Made by a program: the position numbers and the translations under genes. Positions 51,914-61,082 of a stretch of 64,000 nt of DNA are shown piece by piece. Below the pieces are notes generated by a model, which worked only from the letters and a program-made list of their open reading frames with translations, ran no database searches and was not told the DNA's origin. Position 1 is the first letter of the stretch; each line of letters opens with the position of its first letter. Source of the stretch: Streptomyces qinzhouensis. GTDB taxonomy: Bacteria; Actinomycetota; Actinomycetes; Streptomycetales; Streptomycetaceae. Location: the NCBI RefSeq assembly GCF_007856155.1, contig NZ_CP042266.1:4154001-4218000 (forward strand), written 5' to 3'.

Positions 51914-52977
51914 GAACCGGTCTCCGTCCCCTGTCCGGCGCTGTGCCGGTCGTTGTTCCGGCCGTTCGGCCCGGTCGTCGCACTCGTCGCCGTCCCGCGG
52001 GCCGGGTCCGCGGTGTGCCGCGGCTGCTGCTGGGCGCGCAGTTCCTTCGAGAGCCGGTAGAGCCCGGCGAGGTCGACGCCTTCGCTGAGCAGCGGCAGTT
52101 CGTACGAGGGCAGCCCGAGCCCGGCCAGCGCCGCCCGCTGGTCCCGCTCCAGGGCGACCCGGCGGGCATGGTCGGTCGCCTGTTCCAGCAGCGGGGTGAC
52201 CAGAGACCGCGCACCGCTCACCCCGGCCGCCGTGAGCGCCGCGGCGATTTCCGTACGGCGCCCGTCGGCGGCGCCGCGTACCGCCGCCTCGTCCAGCACA
52301 TGGGGGCGGACCATGTTCACGATGACCCGGCCCACCGGGAGGTCCGCCGCCCGCAGCTCGGCCACACCGTCCGCGGTCTCCTGGACCGGCATCTCCTCCA
52401 GCAGTGTGACCAGGTGGACCGCGGTCCCGGGGGACTTCAGCACCCGCATCACGGCCTGGGCCTGGTTGTATATCGGCCCGAACTTGGCGAGCCCCGCCAC
52501 CTCGTCGTTCACATTGAGGAACCGGGTGATCCGGCCGGTCGGCGGCGCGTCCATGACCACGTAGTCATAGGCGTACGAGCCCTGCTTGGTACGGCGCCGG
52601 ACGGCCTCGCACGCCTTTCCCGTCAGCAGGACGTCCCGGACCCCGGGTGCGATGGTCGTCGCGAAGTCGATCGCGCCGATCTTCTTGAGGGCACGTCCGG
52701 CACTGCCGAGCTTGTAGAACATCTGGAGGTAGTCGAGGAGCGCGCGCTCGGCGTCGATGGCGAGCGCGTAGACCTCGCCGCCTCCGGACGAGACGGCGAT
52801 CTTCCGTTCCTCGTACGGCAGTGCCTCCGTCTCGAAAAGCTGCGCGATGCCTTGCCTCCCCTCGACCTCGACGAGGAGTGTCCGCTTGCCCTCGGTCGCG
52901 AGGGCGAGCGCGAGGGCGGCGGCGACCGTGGTCTTACCGGTTCCGCCTTTGCCGCTGACGACCTGGAGCCTGCTCAC
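51910..52977 (-). CDS. ArsA/GET3-like ATPase
   Basis: A 355-residue partner of the previous ATPase. P loop 'VSGKGGTGKTTVAAALALAL', 'TLLVEVEGRQGIAQLF' and 'DYVVMDAPPTGRITRFLN' are seen. In M. tuberculosis the equivalent pair is also adjacent to a whiB gene, so the two may form a heteromer. ATG 52977 is used. It is divergent from the DUF4177 gene; their starts are 173 bases apart. Confidence 0.92.
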   Translation of the reverse strand: MSRLQVVSGKGGTGKTTVAAALALALATEGKRTLLVEVEGRQGIAQLFETEALPYEERKIAVSSGGGEVYALAIDAERALLDYLQMFYKLGSAGRALKKIGAIDFATTIAPGVRDVLLTGKACEAVRRRTKQGSYAYDYVVMDAPPTGRITRFLNVNDEVAGLAKFGPIYNQAQAVMRVLKSPGTAVHLVTLLEEMPVQETADGVAELRAADLPVGRVIVNMVRPHVLDEAAVRGAADGRRTEIAAALTAAGVSGARSLVTPLLEQATDHARRVALERDQRAALAGLGLPSYELPLLSEGVDLAGLYRLSKELRAQQQPRHTADPARGTATSATTGPNGRNNDRHSAGQGTETGS

Positions 52978-53150
52978 GCTTTCGAGCCTAACCAGTTGGA
53001 ACGTGCCCTACGCACGAGACCATGTGCGGGCTGCGTCACGTGCCCACGGGACAGGTGTACGAGTACGGGCGCGGGGCGCCGGAGCGGGCGGCCCGGAGGA
53101 GGTGGGCGGGTGGATCCGGAGCGCCGGACCGGGGCGGATACAGTCGGCCC

Positions 53151-53312
53151 ATGACCAAGAAGTGGGAATACGTCACCGTGCCGCTCCTCGTGCACGCGAC
53201 CAAGCAGATTCTGGACACCTGGGGCGAGGACGGGTGGGAGCTCGTCCAGGTCGTGCCGGGCCCCAACCCCGAGCAGCTCGTGGCGTACCTGAAGCGGGAG
53301 AAGACCTCGTGA
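53151..53312 (+). CDS. DUF4177 small protein
   Basis: A 53-residue protein (KKWEYVTVPLLVHATKQILDTWGEDGWELVQVV), the DUF4177 pattern with the conserved WEY and GWELV motifs. Function unknown. The last bases overlap the GTG of the RidA gene, so it is translationally coupled. Confidence 0.85.
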   Translation: MTKKWEYVTVPLLVHATKQILDTWGEDGWELVQVVPGPNPEQLVAYLKREKTS

Positions 53313-53791
53313 CGACCGCCGGTGGCGGGGTCGTCGAGGCGCGCCTGGCGGAGCTGGGGCTGACGCTGCCGGAGGTCGTTCCGCCGCTGGCCGCGTACCA
53401 GCCCGCCGTGGTCTCGGGGCCGTACGTCTATACGGCGGGGCAGCTTCCGATGGTGGGCGGCAAGCTCCCGGTCACCGGCAAGGTGGGGGCCGAGGTCACC
53501 GCCGAGGAGGCCAAGCAGCTGGCCCGGACGTGCGCGCTCAACGGTCTGGCCGCCGTGAAGTCGGTCGTCGGCGATCTGGACCGGATCGCCCGGGTGGTGA
53601 AGGTCGTGGGCTTCGTCGCCTCGGCGAGCGATTTCACCGGGCAGCCCGGTGTGATCAACGGCGCGAGTGAGCTGCTGGGCGAGGTCCTCGGCGAGAAGGG
53701 TGTCCACGCGCGGAGCGCGGTGGGCGTCGCGGTGCTTCCGCTGGACGCGCCGGTCGAGGTCGAGTTCCAGATCGAACTGGTGCAGGACTAG
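53309..53791 (+). CDS. RidA-family protein
   Basis: A 160-residue protein of the RidA/YjgF family. Signatures: 'VVSGPYVYTAGQLPMVGGKLPVTG', 'NGLAAVKSVVGDLDRIARVVKVVGFV' and 'GEKGVHARSAVGVAVLPLDAPVEVEFQIE' with the Arg of the reactive pocket. Classic RidA hydrolyses enamine/imine intermediates from pyridoxal enzymes. The form with an extra N-terminal part near wblA is common in actinobacteria. GTG start with 4-base overlap with DUF4177. Confidence 0.92.
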   Translation: MTTAGGGVVEARLAELGLTLPEVVPPLAAYQPAVVSGPYVYTAGQLPMVGGKLPVTGKVGAEVTAEEAKQLARTCALNGLAAVKSVVGDLDRIARVVKVVGFVASASDFTGQPGVINGASELLGEVLGEKGVHARSAVGVAVLPLDAPVEVEFQIELVQD

Positions 53792-54215
53792 CAGCACCGG
53801 CGGCCCCGCACCGGCCACCGGCCACCGGCGGGCAGCCGGGCGGCCGGGCGGGTGTCCGCGGAAGCGGCCGGTGCGGGAGGGGTCGCGCGGCTTGCTTTCG
53901 CGACCCGTGCGGTTGCTTCCCTGGTCCCGCGCGGCATGCGTCCGCGGTCGCGCGGCTTGCGTCCGCGGTTCCGTGCGGGGCCGCACCGTCCCGCGCCCGG
54001 GGGATCGTACGAGGGCACCCGGCTGCGATCCCGCGGGCCTGTGTCGCCCGCTAAGCCCCGGCAGTCCCCGAAGCCTCCTGCGGGACCGGCGTTGCCCCCG
54101 CGTCCCGCAGAGCGGCCACCAGGTCCCGTGTAGGGGCCATCTTCGTTCCACGTGAAACAAGCGCTCCCGCCCGGGGCCTCTCGAACATCCCGTCCGATCC
54201 GCATAGCATCCGGCC
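53792..54215. other. Intergenic region with parS-like site
   Basis: 424 bases without a gene. It contains repeated 'cgcggcttgc' words (53885-53975), G/C-rich segments of no clear reading frame and a parS-like sequence (54145). Confidence 0.5.
54145..54158. other. parS-like ParB binding site
   Basis: GTTCCACGTGAAAC, one mismatch from the palindromic parS core GTTTCACGTGAAAC. Streptomyces carries over 20 such sites, mostly within a few hundred kilobases of oriC. It sits between genes, as parS sites often do in intergenic or coding regions near the origin. Confidence 0.6.
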
Positions 54216-55121
54216 ATGCCCGATGGTCAGTGGTACCCCCCGGAGTGGCCCGAACGGATCCGTGCACTCGCGGCCGGTGAGTTCGTCCCCGTCGTGCCCA
54301 AGCGGGCGGCCACCGTGATGCTGCTCCGCGACGCCCCGGACGGCCCCGCCGTCCATATGCTGCGCCGCCGTGCCTCCATGGCCTTCGCCGGCGGCGCCTA
54401 TGCCTATCCGGGCGGCGGAGTCGACGCCCGGGACTCCCGGCCCGTCCGCTGGGCAGGTCCGCCGGTCGCCGAATGGGCGCGCCGGCTCGGTACGGACGAG
54501 GCGACCGCCCAGTCCGTGGTCTGCGCCGCGGTACGGGAGACGTTCGAGGAGTCGGGGGTGCTGCTCGCCGGGCTCACCGCCGATACGGTGCTGGGCGCCG
54601 TCAGCGGTGACGAGGCGTCCGAGCCCGGGCGGGGCCCGGGCGACGACGGAGGCTGGGAGGCCGACCGGCAGGCACTGGTCGACCGCGAACTGGCCTTCGC
54701 CGACTTTCTGGACCGCCGGGGACTGGTGCTGCGCTCGGATCTGCTGGGCGCCTGGGCCCGCTGGATCACGCCCGAATTCGAATCCCGCCGCTACGACACC
54801 TGGTTCTTCGTCGCGGCCCTCCCCGAGGGTCAGCAGACCCGCAACGCCTCCACCGAGGCGGACCGTACGGTCTGGATCCGGCCCGCCGACGCGGCCGCCG
54901 GATACGACCGGGGCGAACTGCTGATGATGCCCCCGACCATCTCCACGCTGCGCGATCTCGTCCCGTACGCCACGGCGGCGAAGGCGGTCGCCGCGGCGGA
55001 CGGCCGGGATCTGGCCCCCGTCCTCGCCACCGCCCGCTGGGAGGACGACACCCTCGTGCTGAGCTGGCCGGGGCACGAGGAGTTCACCAAGCGCATCCCC
55101 ATCGCGGGAGGTACGCGATGA
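54216..55121 (+). CDS. NUDIX hydrolase (NUDT19/CoA-diphosphatase-like)
   Basis: A 301-residue NUDIX protein. It starts 'VPKRAATVMLLRDAPDGPAVHMLRRRASMAFAGGAYAYPGGGVD', and the box is split by an insertion of about 30 residues before 'RETFEESGVLL'. This long insertion is typical of the NUDT19-like branch, linked to coenzyme A or acyl-CoA species. Its stop overlaps the ATG of the MBL gene (ATGA). Confidence 0.88.
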   Translation: MPDGQWYPPEWPERIRALAAGEFVPVVPKRAATVMLLRDAPDGPAVHMLRRRASMAFAGGAYAYPGGGVDARDSRPVRWAGPPVAEWARRLGTDEATAQSVVCAAVRETFEESGVLLAGLTADTVLGAVSGDEASEPGRGPGDDGGWEADRQALVDRELAFADFLDRRGLVLRSDLLGAWARWITPEFESRRYDTWFFVAALPEGQQTRNASTEADRTVWIRPADAAAGYDRGELLMMPPTISTLRDLVPYATAAKAVAAADGRDLAPVLATARWEDDTLVLSWPGHEEFTKRIPIAGGTR

Positions 55122-55948
55122 CGGAGGCGGCGGCCCTGCCCGGACAGCCCCGCGGCGGTGTCCTCTCCGGACCCGCCACCGCCCGCGCCGTGAACGTTCT
55201 CGCCCCCAACGCCTCGGCGATGACCCTCGACGGCACCAACACCTGGATTCTCTCCGAGCCCGGCTCCGGGCTCGCCGTGGTCGTCGACCCGGGCCCGCTC
55301 GACGAGACCCATCTGCGCCGGGTGATCAGCACCGCCGAGCAGGCGGGACAGCGCATCGCCCTCACCCTGCTCACCCACGGCCATCCGGATCACGCCGAAG
55401 GCGCCGCTCGCTTCGCGGAACTGACCCGGACCAAGGTCAGGGCGCTGGATCCCGCCCTGCGGCTCGGTGACGAGGGGCTGGGCGCGGGCGAGGTGATCGG
55501 GGTCGGAGGTCTTGAACTGCGGGTGGTCCCCACGCCCGGCCACACGGCCGACTCCCTCTGCTTTCATCTGCCCGCCGACGCCGCGGTGCTGACCGGTGAC
55601 ACCGTCCTCGGCCGGGGCACCACGGTGGTGGCCCATCCGGACGGCCGTCTCGGCGACTATCTGGACTCCCTGCGCAGGCTGCGCTCCCTCACCGTCGACG
55701 ACGGGGTGCACACCGTCCTGCCCGGGCACGGGCCCGTACTGGAAGACGCCCAAGGCGCGGTCGAGTTCTATCTGGCCCATCGGGCGCACCGGCTGGCCCA
55801 GGTCGAGACGGCCGTCGAGAACGGCCATGGCACCCCCGGTGAGGTGGTCGCCGAGGTGTACGCGGACGTGGACCGCTCGCTCTGGCCCGCGGCTGAGCTG
55901 TCCGTACGGGCGCAGCTGGAGTATCTGCGCGACCACGGGCTGATCTGA
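55118..55948 (+). CDS. MBL-fold metallo-hydrolase
   Basis: A 276-residue metallo-beta-lactamase fold hydrolase of the LACTB2/glyoxalase II-like type. Zinc motif 'LTHGHPDHAEGA' (HxHxDH), further His in 'PTPGHTADSL', Asp in 'LTGDTVLG', and 'VLPGHGPV'. The C-terminal helix ('LEYLRDHGLI') matches the wing found in LACTB2-like enzymes. It is coupled to the NUDIX gene, as in many actinobacteria, suggesting a joint cleanup role for thioesters or nucleotides. Followed by a strong terminator. Confidence 0.93.
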   Translation: MTEAAALPGQPRGGVLSGPATARAVNVLAPNASAMTLDGTNTWILSEPGSGLAVVVDPGPLDETHLRRVISTAEQAGQRIALTLLTHGHPDHAEGAARFAELTRTKVRALDPALRLGDEGLGAGEVIGVGGLELRVVPTPGHTADSLCFHLPADAAVLTGDTVLGRGTTVVAHPDGRLGDYLDSLRRLRSLTVDDGVHTVLPGHGPVLEDAQGAVEFYLAHRAHRLAQVETAVENGHGTPGEVVAEVYADVDRSLWPAAELSVRAQLEYLRDHGLI

Positions 55949-56050
55949 GGCCGCACCGCATCGGAATGCACTGCACCGGACCGCACCGCACCGGCGCCCG
56001 GCCCGGACAGCCGGTCGGGAAGCCGCCGAGGACGGACAGAAGGACCAACG

Positions 56051-56092
56051 GGAAGGGGCGCCCGGAACCAGTCGGTTCCGGGCGCCCCTTCC
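56051..56092. terminator. Very strong bidirectional terminator
   Basis: A perfect 19-bp stem with a 4-base loop (AGTC), between the converging MBL and crp genes. Confidence 0.93.
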
Positions 56093-56137
56093 CGTGCTAC
56101 GAGTCCGCCGTACGCGTACGGGGTACGGCTCGGTGCC

Positions 56138-56812
56138 TCAGCGTGAGCGCTTCGCCAGCCGCTCGACGTCGAGCAGGATCACGGCGCGCGCCTCCAGGCG
56201 CAGCCAGCCGCGCTGGGCGAAGTCGGCCAGGGCCTTGTTCACGGTCTCGCGGGAGGCGCCGACCAACTGGGCCAGCTCTTCCTGCGTCAGGTCGTGGACG
56301 ACGTGAATGCCCTCGTCCGACTGGACGCCGAAGCGGCGCGACAGGTCGAGCAGAGCCCGGGCCACCCGGCCCGGCACATCGGAGAAGACCAGGTCGGACA
56401 TCTGGTCGTTGGTCTTGCGCAGTCGGCGGGCGACGGCACGCAGCAGCGCGGACGCCACCTCGGGCCGGGCGTTCAGCCAGGGCTGGAGGTCACCGTGGCC
56501 CAGACCGAGCAGCTTCACCTCGGTCAGCGCCGTCGCGGTCGCGGTGCGCGGGCCCGGGTCGAACAGCGACAGTTCGCCGATCAGCTCGCCGGGGCCGAGG
56601 ACGGCGAGCATGTTCTCGCGGCCGTCGGGTGAGGTGCGGTGGAGTTTGACCTTGCCCTCGGTGACCACATACAGGCGGTCACCGGGGTCGCCCTCGTGGA
56701 AGAGCGCATCACCTCGGGCGAGCGTCACCTCACTCATCGAGCCGCGCAGCTCTGCCGCCTGCTCGTCATCGAGCGCCGCGAAGAGCGGGGCGCGCCGCAG
56801 AACGTCGTCCAC
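56138..56812 (-). CDS. crp: Crp/Fnr-family cAMP receptor protein
   Basis: A 224-residue regulator. Residues 1-115 form the cyclic-nucleotide domain ('GDRLYVVTEGKVKLHRTSPDGRENMLAVLGPGELIGELSLFDPGPRTATATAL', with the phosphate-binding cassette GELSLFDPGPRTATA). The C-terminal winged helix contains 'TQEELAQLVGASRETVNKALADFAQRGWL'. It corresponds to Crp of S. coelicolor, which controls germination and antibiotic production. Next to nth, as in mycobacteria. Confidence 0.96.
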   Translation of the reverse strand: MDDVLRRAPLFAALDDEQAAELRGSMSEVTLARGDALFHEGDPGDRLYVVTEGKVKLHRTSPDGRENMLAVLGPGELIGELSLFDPGPRTATATALTEVKLLGLGHGDLQPWLNARPEVASALLRAVARRLRKTNDQMSDLVFSDVPGRVARALLDLSRRFGVQSDEGIHVVHDLTQEELAQLVGASRETVNKALADFAQRGWLRLEARAVILLDVERLAKRSR

Positions 56813-57067
56813 GAGTTCTCTCCTTGTCGACCTGCTCAGGGACCGTGGCCCCCCATGATGCCGGACCGCACCGTGCCCGTCCGGGGGACACCGCGGGCGG
56901 GACGCGTAGGACAGCTTCGCCGCGGCGGACCTGGCAAGTAAATATTCGTGCGATCAATCACAACAAGTTTGACGTACTGGAGCACGTGTTCGTGCTCCAA
57001 GGGCCCGATTGGGTCCGGATCGGCGGTGGCCGGGGCGGGCGCGGGTGGTGGACCGTAGGCTGGCCGG

Positions 57068-58051
57068 GTGTCCAAGTCGCCGGTGAGAGCGCAGGCCAAG
57101 GGGGCCGGAAGAGTGTCCGGAAAGCAAGATTCCGCTATGGGCGAACAAGCTCCCATCGATACCCGAAATGCCGCAAAGCGCGGTAAATCGCAGAGCGGGA
57201 CTTCCACGACCGGAGCGCGGAAGAGCGCCGCACCCAGGGCCGAGTCCCGGCTCGCCATGGTCCGCCGCGCCCGCCGGATCAACCGCGAGCTGGCGGATGT
57301 CTATCCGTACGCCCATCCCGAGCTGGACTTCCGCAACCCGTTCGAGCTGCTGGTCGCCACCGTGCTGTCGGCCCAGACGACCGACCTGCGGGTCAACCAG
57401 ACCACGCCCGCGCTCTTCGCCGCCTATCCGACCCCGGAGGAGCTGGCCGCGGCCGTTCCCGAGGAGCTGGAGGCGATCATCCGCCCCACCGGGTTCTTCC
57501 GTGCCAAGGCACGCTCCCTCCTCGGGCTCTCCGCCGCGCTCCGCGACGACTTCGGCGGAGAGGTGCCGGGGCGGCTGGAGGATCTGGTGAAACTGCCGGG
57601 CGTCGGGCGGAAGACCGCCTTCGTCGTCCTCGGCAATGCCTTCGGAGTCCCCGGCATCACGGTCGACACCCATTTCGGACGGCTCGTCCGCCGCTGGAAG
57701 TGGACCGAGCAGGAGGATCCGGAGAAGGTCGAGGCGGAGATCGCCGAGATCTTCCCGAAATCCGAGTGGACCATGCTGTCCCATCGGGTGATCTTCCACG
57801 GCCGCCGGATCTGCCATGCCCGCAAGCCCGCGTGCGGAGCCTGCCCGATCGCCCATCTCTGCCCTTCGTACGGTGAGGGCGAGACCGATCCGGAGAAGGC
57901 CGAGAAGCTGCTCAAGTACGAGATGGGCGGTCAGCCGGGGCAGCGGCTGAACCCGCCCGCGGACTATCCGGGCATCCCAGCTCCGCCCCTCGGCGGCTCC
58001 GGACAGGCATCCGGCCCGAAGGGCACGAAAGGGATGAAAGGGAAGGTCTGA
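57068..58051 (+). CDS. nth: Endonuclease III
   Basis: A 327-residue DNA glycosylase/AP lyase for oxidised pyrimidines. Helix-hairpin-helix '[18 protein letters not shown]' with the catalytic Lys, Asp in '[14 protein letters not shown]', and the 4Fe-4S loop '[19 protein letters not shown]'. The N-terminal 65 residues are Lys/Arg/Ser-rich and extend beyond the E. coli enzyme; a Pro/Gly/Lys tail follows the cluster. GTG 57068 is used; ATG 57137 is a good alternative start. Confidence 0.95.
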   Translation: MSKSPVRAQAKGAGRVSGKQDSAMGEQAPIDTRNAAKRGKSQSGTSTTGARKSAAPRAESRLAMVRRARRINRELADVYPYAHPELDFRNPFELLVATVLSAQTTDLRVNQTTPALFAAYPTPEELAAAVPEELEAIIRPTGFFRAKARSLLGLSAALRDDFGGEVPGRLEDLVKLPGVGRKTAFVVLGNAFGVPGITVDTHFGRLVRRWKWTEQEDPEKVEAEIAEIFPKSEWTMLSHRVIFHGRRICHARKPACGACPIAHLCPSYGEGETDPEKAEKLLKYEMGGQPGQRLNPPADYPGIPAPPLGGSGQASGPKGTKGMKGKV

Positions 58052-58244
58052 GTCGGGCCGGCCGGGATGTTCCGGACCCGGCCGGGCGCCGGACGCGGTC
58101 ACCGCCCGCCGGTCGCCGAGATGTCCGCCGGACGTTCCGGTGGGCGGTTCGGCGGGGCCGGACGTCACGATCGGCCGGTCACCGGCCGCGGAGCAGGCGG
58201 AACGATCTGCGCGCCCCGGTGCGTTGTGAGACGAGGGGGTGCCC
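58052..58244. other. Short intergenic region
   Basis: 193 bases, no gene. The ribosome binding site for the next gene (GAGGGGG) lies at its end. Confidence 0.4.
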
Positions 58245-59279
58245 ATGCGCGCACGAGAGACGAGAACCGGCGGTGGCTGTGAGGCCGAGGTGCACAACGG
58301 TCAGCAGGGCGACGACGGCGCGGCCCGCCCCGGCAGGACGGATCCGGCCGGCCGGATCCCGAGCGGGTACGGCCACGACGGATCCGCTCGGGCCGCAGGC
58401 GTGAACGGGCGCGACGGCCTCGACAGCCACGACGCCGAGGTCCGCGGCGGCCACGACGCCGATACGGTCCGCGGCGGGCTCAACGGGCTCAACGGGCTCA
58501 ACGGGGGCGACGGGCGCGACGGGCACGGGCGCGACGGCCTCGGAAATCACGGCCGCCCCGGCCCGGGAGCCACCGACGGGCCCGCCGGCACCAGGGGCCC
58601 CGGCGCCACCGGGACCGTCACCGTCTCCACCACCGGCCTGCCCGGCTGGCTGGACCCCGTCGTCACGGTCCTGGAGACCGTCCAAGGCCGTCAGCTCAGC
58701 CAGTTCCTGCCCCCCGCGGGCGGCCGCGGCAGACCCTCGGCCGTCCTTGTGCTCTTCGGTGAGGGCCCGACCGGCCCCGAACTGCTGCTCATGGAGCGCG
58801 CCGGCGGTCTGCGGTCGCACGCCGGGCAGCCCTCCTTCCCCGGCGGTGCCCTCGACCCCGAGGACGGCGACCCGGAGACCACGGGCCCGCTGCGCGCCGC
58901 GCTGCGAGAGGCCGAGGAGGAGACCGGACTCGACCCCGCGGGTGTCCAGCTCTTCGGCGCCCTGCCCAAGCTCTACATCCCCGTGAGCGGTTTCGTCGTC
59001 ACTCCCGTCCTGGGCTGGTGGCGCACGCCCAGCCCGGTCGGCGCGGTCGACCCGGGCGAGACGGCCCGGGTCTTCACCGTCCCCGTGGCGGATCTCACGG
59101 ACCCCGCCAACCGGGCCACAGCTGTTCATCCACTCGGTCACCAAGGCCCCGCATTCCTGGTTGAATCGGCCCTGGTCTGGGGTTTCACGGCCGGGGTGAT
59201 CGACCGCATCCTGCACTTCGCGGGCTGGGAACGGCCCTGGGACCGGACTCGACAGGTCCCTCTGGACCGGCGCTCATGA
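58245..59279 (+). CDS. CoA pyrophosphatase-type NUDIX hydrolase with long N-terminal extension
   Basis: A 344-residue protein. The first ~130 residues are Gly/Asp/Asn/His-rich, with repeats such as LNGLNGLNG and HGRDG; only then does the usual sequence 'TTGLPGWLDPVVTVLETV' begin. The NUDIX domain contains 'LMERAGGLRSHAGQPSFPGGALDPEDG' (the UPF0035 SHPGQ/SF signature seen in coenzyme A pyrophosphatases) and 'REAEEETGLDPAGV'. ATG 58245 has GAGGGGG upstream; no start at the conserved part was found, so the extension is probably real. Confidence 0.88.
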   Translation: MRARETRTGGGCEAEVHNGQQGDDGAARPGRTDPAGRIPSGYGHDGSARAAGVNGRDGLDSHDAEVRGGHDADTVRGGLNGLNGLNGGDGRDGHGRDGLGNHGRPGPGATDGPAGTRGPGATGTVTVSTTGLPGWLDPVVTVLETVQGRQLSQFLPPAGGRGRPSAVLVLFGEGPTGPELLLMERAGGLRSHAGQPSFPGGALDPEDGDPETTGPLRAALREAEEETGLDPAGVQLFGALPKLYIPVSGFVVTPVLGWWRTPSPVGAVDPGETARVFTVPVADLTDPANRATAVHPLGHQGPAFLVESALVWGFTAGVIDRILHFAGWERPWDRTRQVPLDRRS

Positions 59280-59445
59280 CAGGCTGACTCCCCCCGGCGC
59301 CCGACGCGCCACCCCCCGTACATCCCAAACATCCGATAGATCCCGGATATCTCGGATACCCCGGGCCTTCCCCGGACATCCTCCGATCACAGAGGCCCCG
59401 ATCCGACCGAGCGGGGCCGAAGCCGAGACAGCGACTGCGAGGCAA

Positions 59446-60651
59446 ATGACGGTGAACGTGCTGGACATCGTGCTGATGGTCGCGGCCGTATGGTTCGCGA
59501 TCATCGGCTATCGGCAAGGTTTCGTCGTCGGCATCCTCTCCGTCACCGGATTTCTCGGTGGCGGCCTGGTCGCGGTCTATCTGCTGCCCGTGTTCTGGGA
59601 CGAGCTGACGAACGAGTCCAAGGTGTCCACCACCGCGATCGTCGTCTTCGTCGTCGTCGTGATCGTCTGCGCCTCGGTCGGCCAGGCCTTCACCACCCAT
59701 CTCGGCAGCCGGCTCCGCCGCCAGATCACCTGGTCACCCGCCAGGGCCCTGGACGCCACCGGCGGTGCCCTGGTCAATGTGGTCGCCATGCTCCTGGTCG
59801 CCTGGCTGATCGGCTCGGCGCTCACCGGCACCACGCTGCCCACGTTCGCCAAGCAGGTCCGCAACTCCCAGGTGCTGCTGGGGGTCGACCAGGTGATGCC
59901 CGAAGAGGCGTCCACCTGGTTCGACGACTTCTCCGGTGTCCTCGCGCAGAACGGCTTCCCGCAGGTCTTCAGCCCGTTCTCGAACGAGCCCATCAAGGAG
60001 GTGCGGCCGCCGGACCCGGCGCTCGTCGGCAGCCCGGTCGTCGCCCGCGCGAAGAAGTCGATCGTCAAGGTCGTCGGTACGGCGAACAACTGCGGCAAGG
60101 TCCTCGAAGGCACCGGTTTTGTCTTCGGCGAGCGCCGCGTCATGACGAACGCCCATGTCGTCGGCGGCGTCGACGAGCCGACGGTGCAGATAGGCGGCGA
60201 AGGCAAGCTGTACGACGCCAAGGTCGTCCTCTACGACTGGCGGCGCGATATCGCCGTACTGGACGTGCCCGGGCTCAAGGCGAAGCCGCTGCGGTTCGCC
60301 GACGCCGACGCGCGCAGCGGAGACAGCGCGATCGTCGCCGGCTTCCCGGAGAACGGCGCGTACGACGTCCGCTCCGCGCGCGTCCGAGGCCGGATCAATG
60401 CCACCGGCCCCGATATCTACCGCCGTGACACCGTCCACCGCGATGTGTACTCGCTGTACGCGACGGTCCGTCAGGGCAACTCCGGCGGCCCGCTGCTCAC
60501 CCCGGAGGGCGAGGTCTACGGCGTCATCTTCGCCCGCTCCCTCGACGACAAGAACACCGGCTACGCGCTGACCGCCGATGAGATCGCGGACGACATCACG
60601 ACCGGTCTCGCCGCCGGCCAGGAGGTCAGCACGGAAAGCTGCGCGCTCTGA
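59446..60651 (+). CDS. MarP-like membrane serine protease (CvpA + trypsin-like)
   Basis: A 401-residue protein like mycobacterial MarP (Rv3671c). Residues 1-135 form four transmembrane helices of the CvpA family; the periplasmic trypsin-like domain has the triad His ('MTNAHVVGG'), Asp ('RRDIAVLDV') and Ser ('VRQGNSGGPLLT'). Two Cys ('NNCGKVLEG' and C-terminal) may form the redox-sensitive bond known in MarP. In M. tuberculosis this gene protects against acid stress. The crp-nth-NUDIX-marP order is shared with mycobacteria. Confidence 0.94.
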   Translation: MTVNVLDIVLMVAAVWFAIIGYRQGFVVGILSVTGFLGGGLVAVYLLPVFWDELTNESKVSTTAIVVFVVVVIVCASVGQAFTTHLGSRLRRQITWSPARALDATGGALVNVVAMLLVAWLIGSALTGTTLPTFAKQVRNSQVLLGVDQVMPEEASTWFDDFSGVLAQNGFPQVFSPFSNEPIKEVRPPDPALVGSPVVARAKKSIVKVVGTANNCGKVLEGTGFVFGERRVMTNAHVVGGVDEPTVQIGGEGKLYDAKVVLYDWRRDIAVLDVPGLKAKPLRFADADARSGDSAIVAGFPENGAYDVRSARVRGRINATGPDIYRRDTVHRDVYSLYATVRQGNSGGPLLTPEGEVYGVIFARSLDDKNTGYALTADEIADDITTGLAAGQEVSTESCAL

Positions 60652-60758
60652 CGGACCCGGACCCCCGCCCGCGGGACACCCGCGGGACACCCGGAGGACG
60701 CCCGGAGCCGGCCGGCTCAGGACGCGGCCGGTCCGGCACCCGGAAGGACGGCCGGAAC

Positions 60759-61022
60759 TCAGCCGCGGGTATGCCGGAGCCGGGCCGACACCCAGCGCGC
60801 CCGGCGCCGCAGGATCCGGGGAATCCCGATCCCCTGCGCCGCATGGTCATGACTCCGTCCCTGGGGACCATCGCCGTCATGAGAGCCCGGCCCACTGGCC
60901 GGGCGACGGTCACGTGCCGCGTCGCCATAGTCGTACGTCCAGCCCATACGGGGACGTCTGCCCGGGCCCCAAGGTCGGTAACCGTACGGAGGGCCGCCAA
61001 TTGGCCTATGCGCCGGGCACAT
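60759..61022 (-). CDS. Small basic hypothetical protein
   Basis: An 87-residue protein rich in Arg, Gly, Pro and Tyr (PIGGPPYGYRPWGPGRRPRMG). GGGAAAGG precedes the ATG at good distance. No domain is recognised; the sequence is low complexity. It is the only frame with a decent start between marP and the hydrolase gene. Confidence 0.4.
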   Translation of the reverse strand: MCPAHRPIGGPPYGYRPWGPGRRPRMGWTYDYGDAARDRRPASGPGSHDGDGPQGRSHDHAAQGIGIPRILRRRARWVSARLRHTRG

Positions 61023-61082
61023 GGCCTTTCCCGTACGGCGAGCCGGGGCCCACCAGCCCGGCAGGATCCGTAAAGACAGCCC

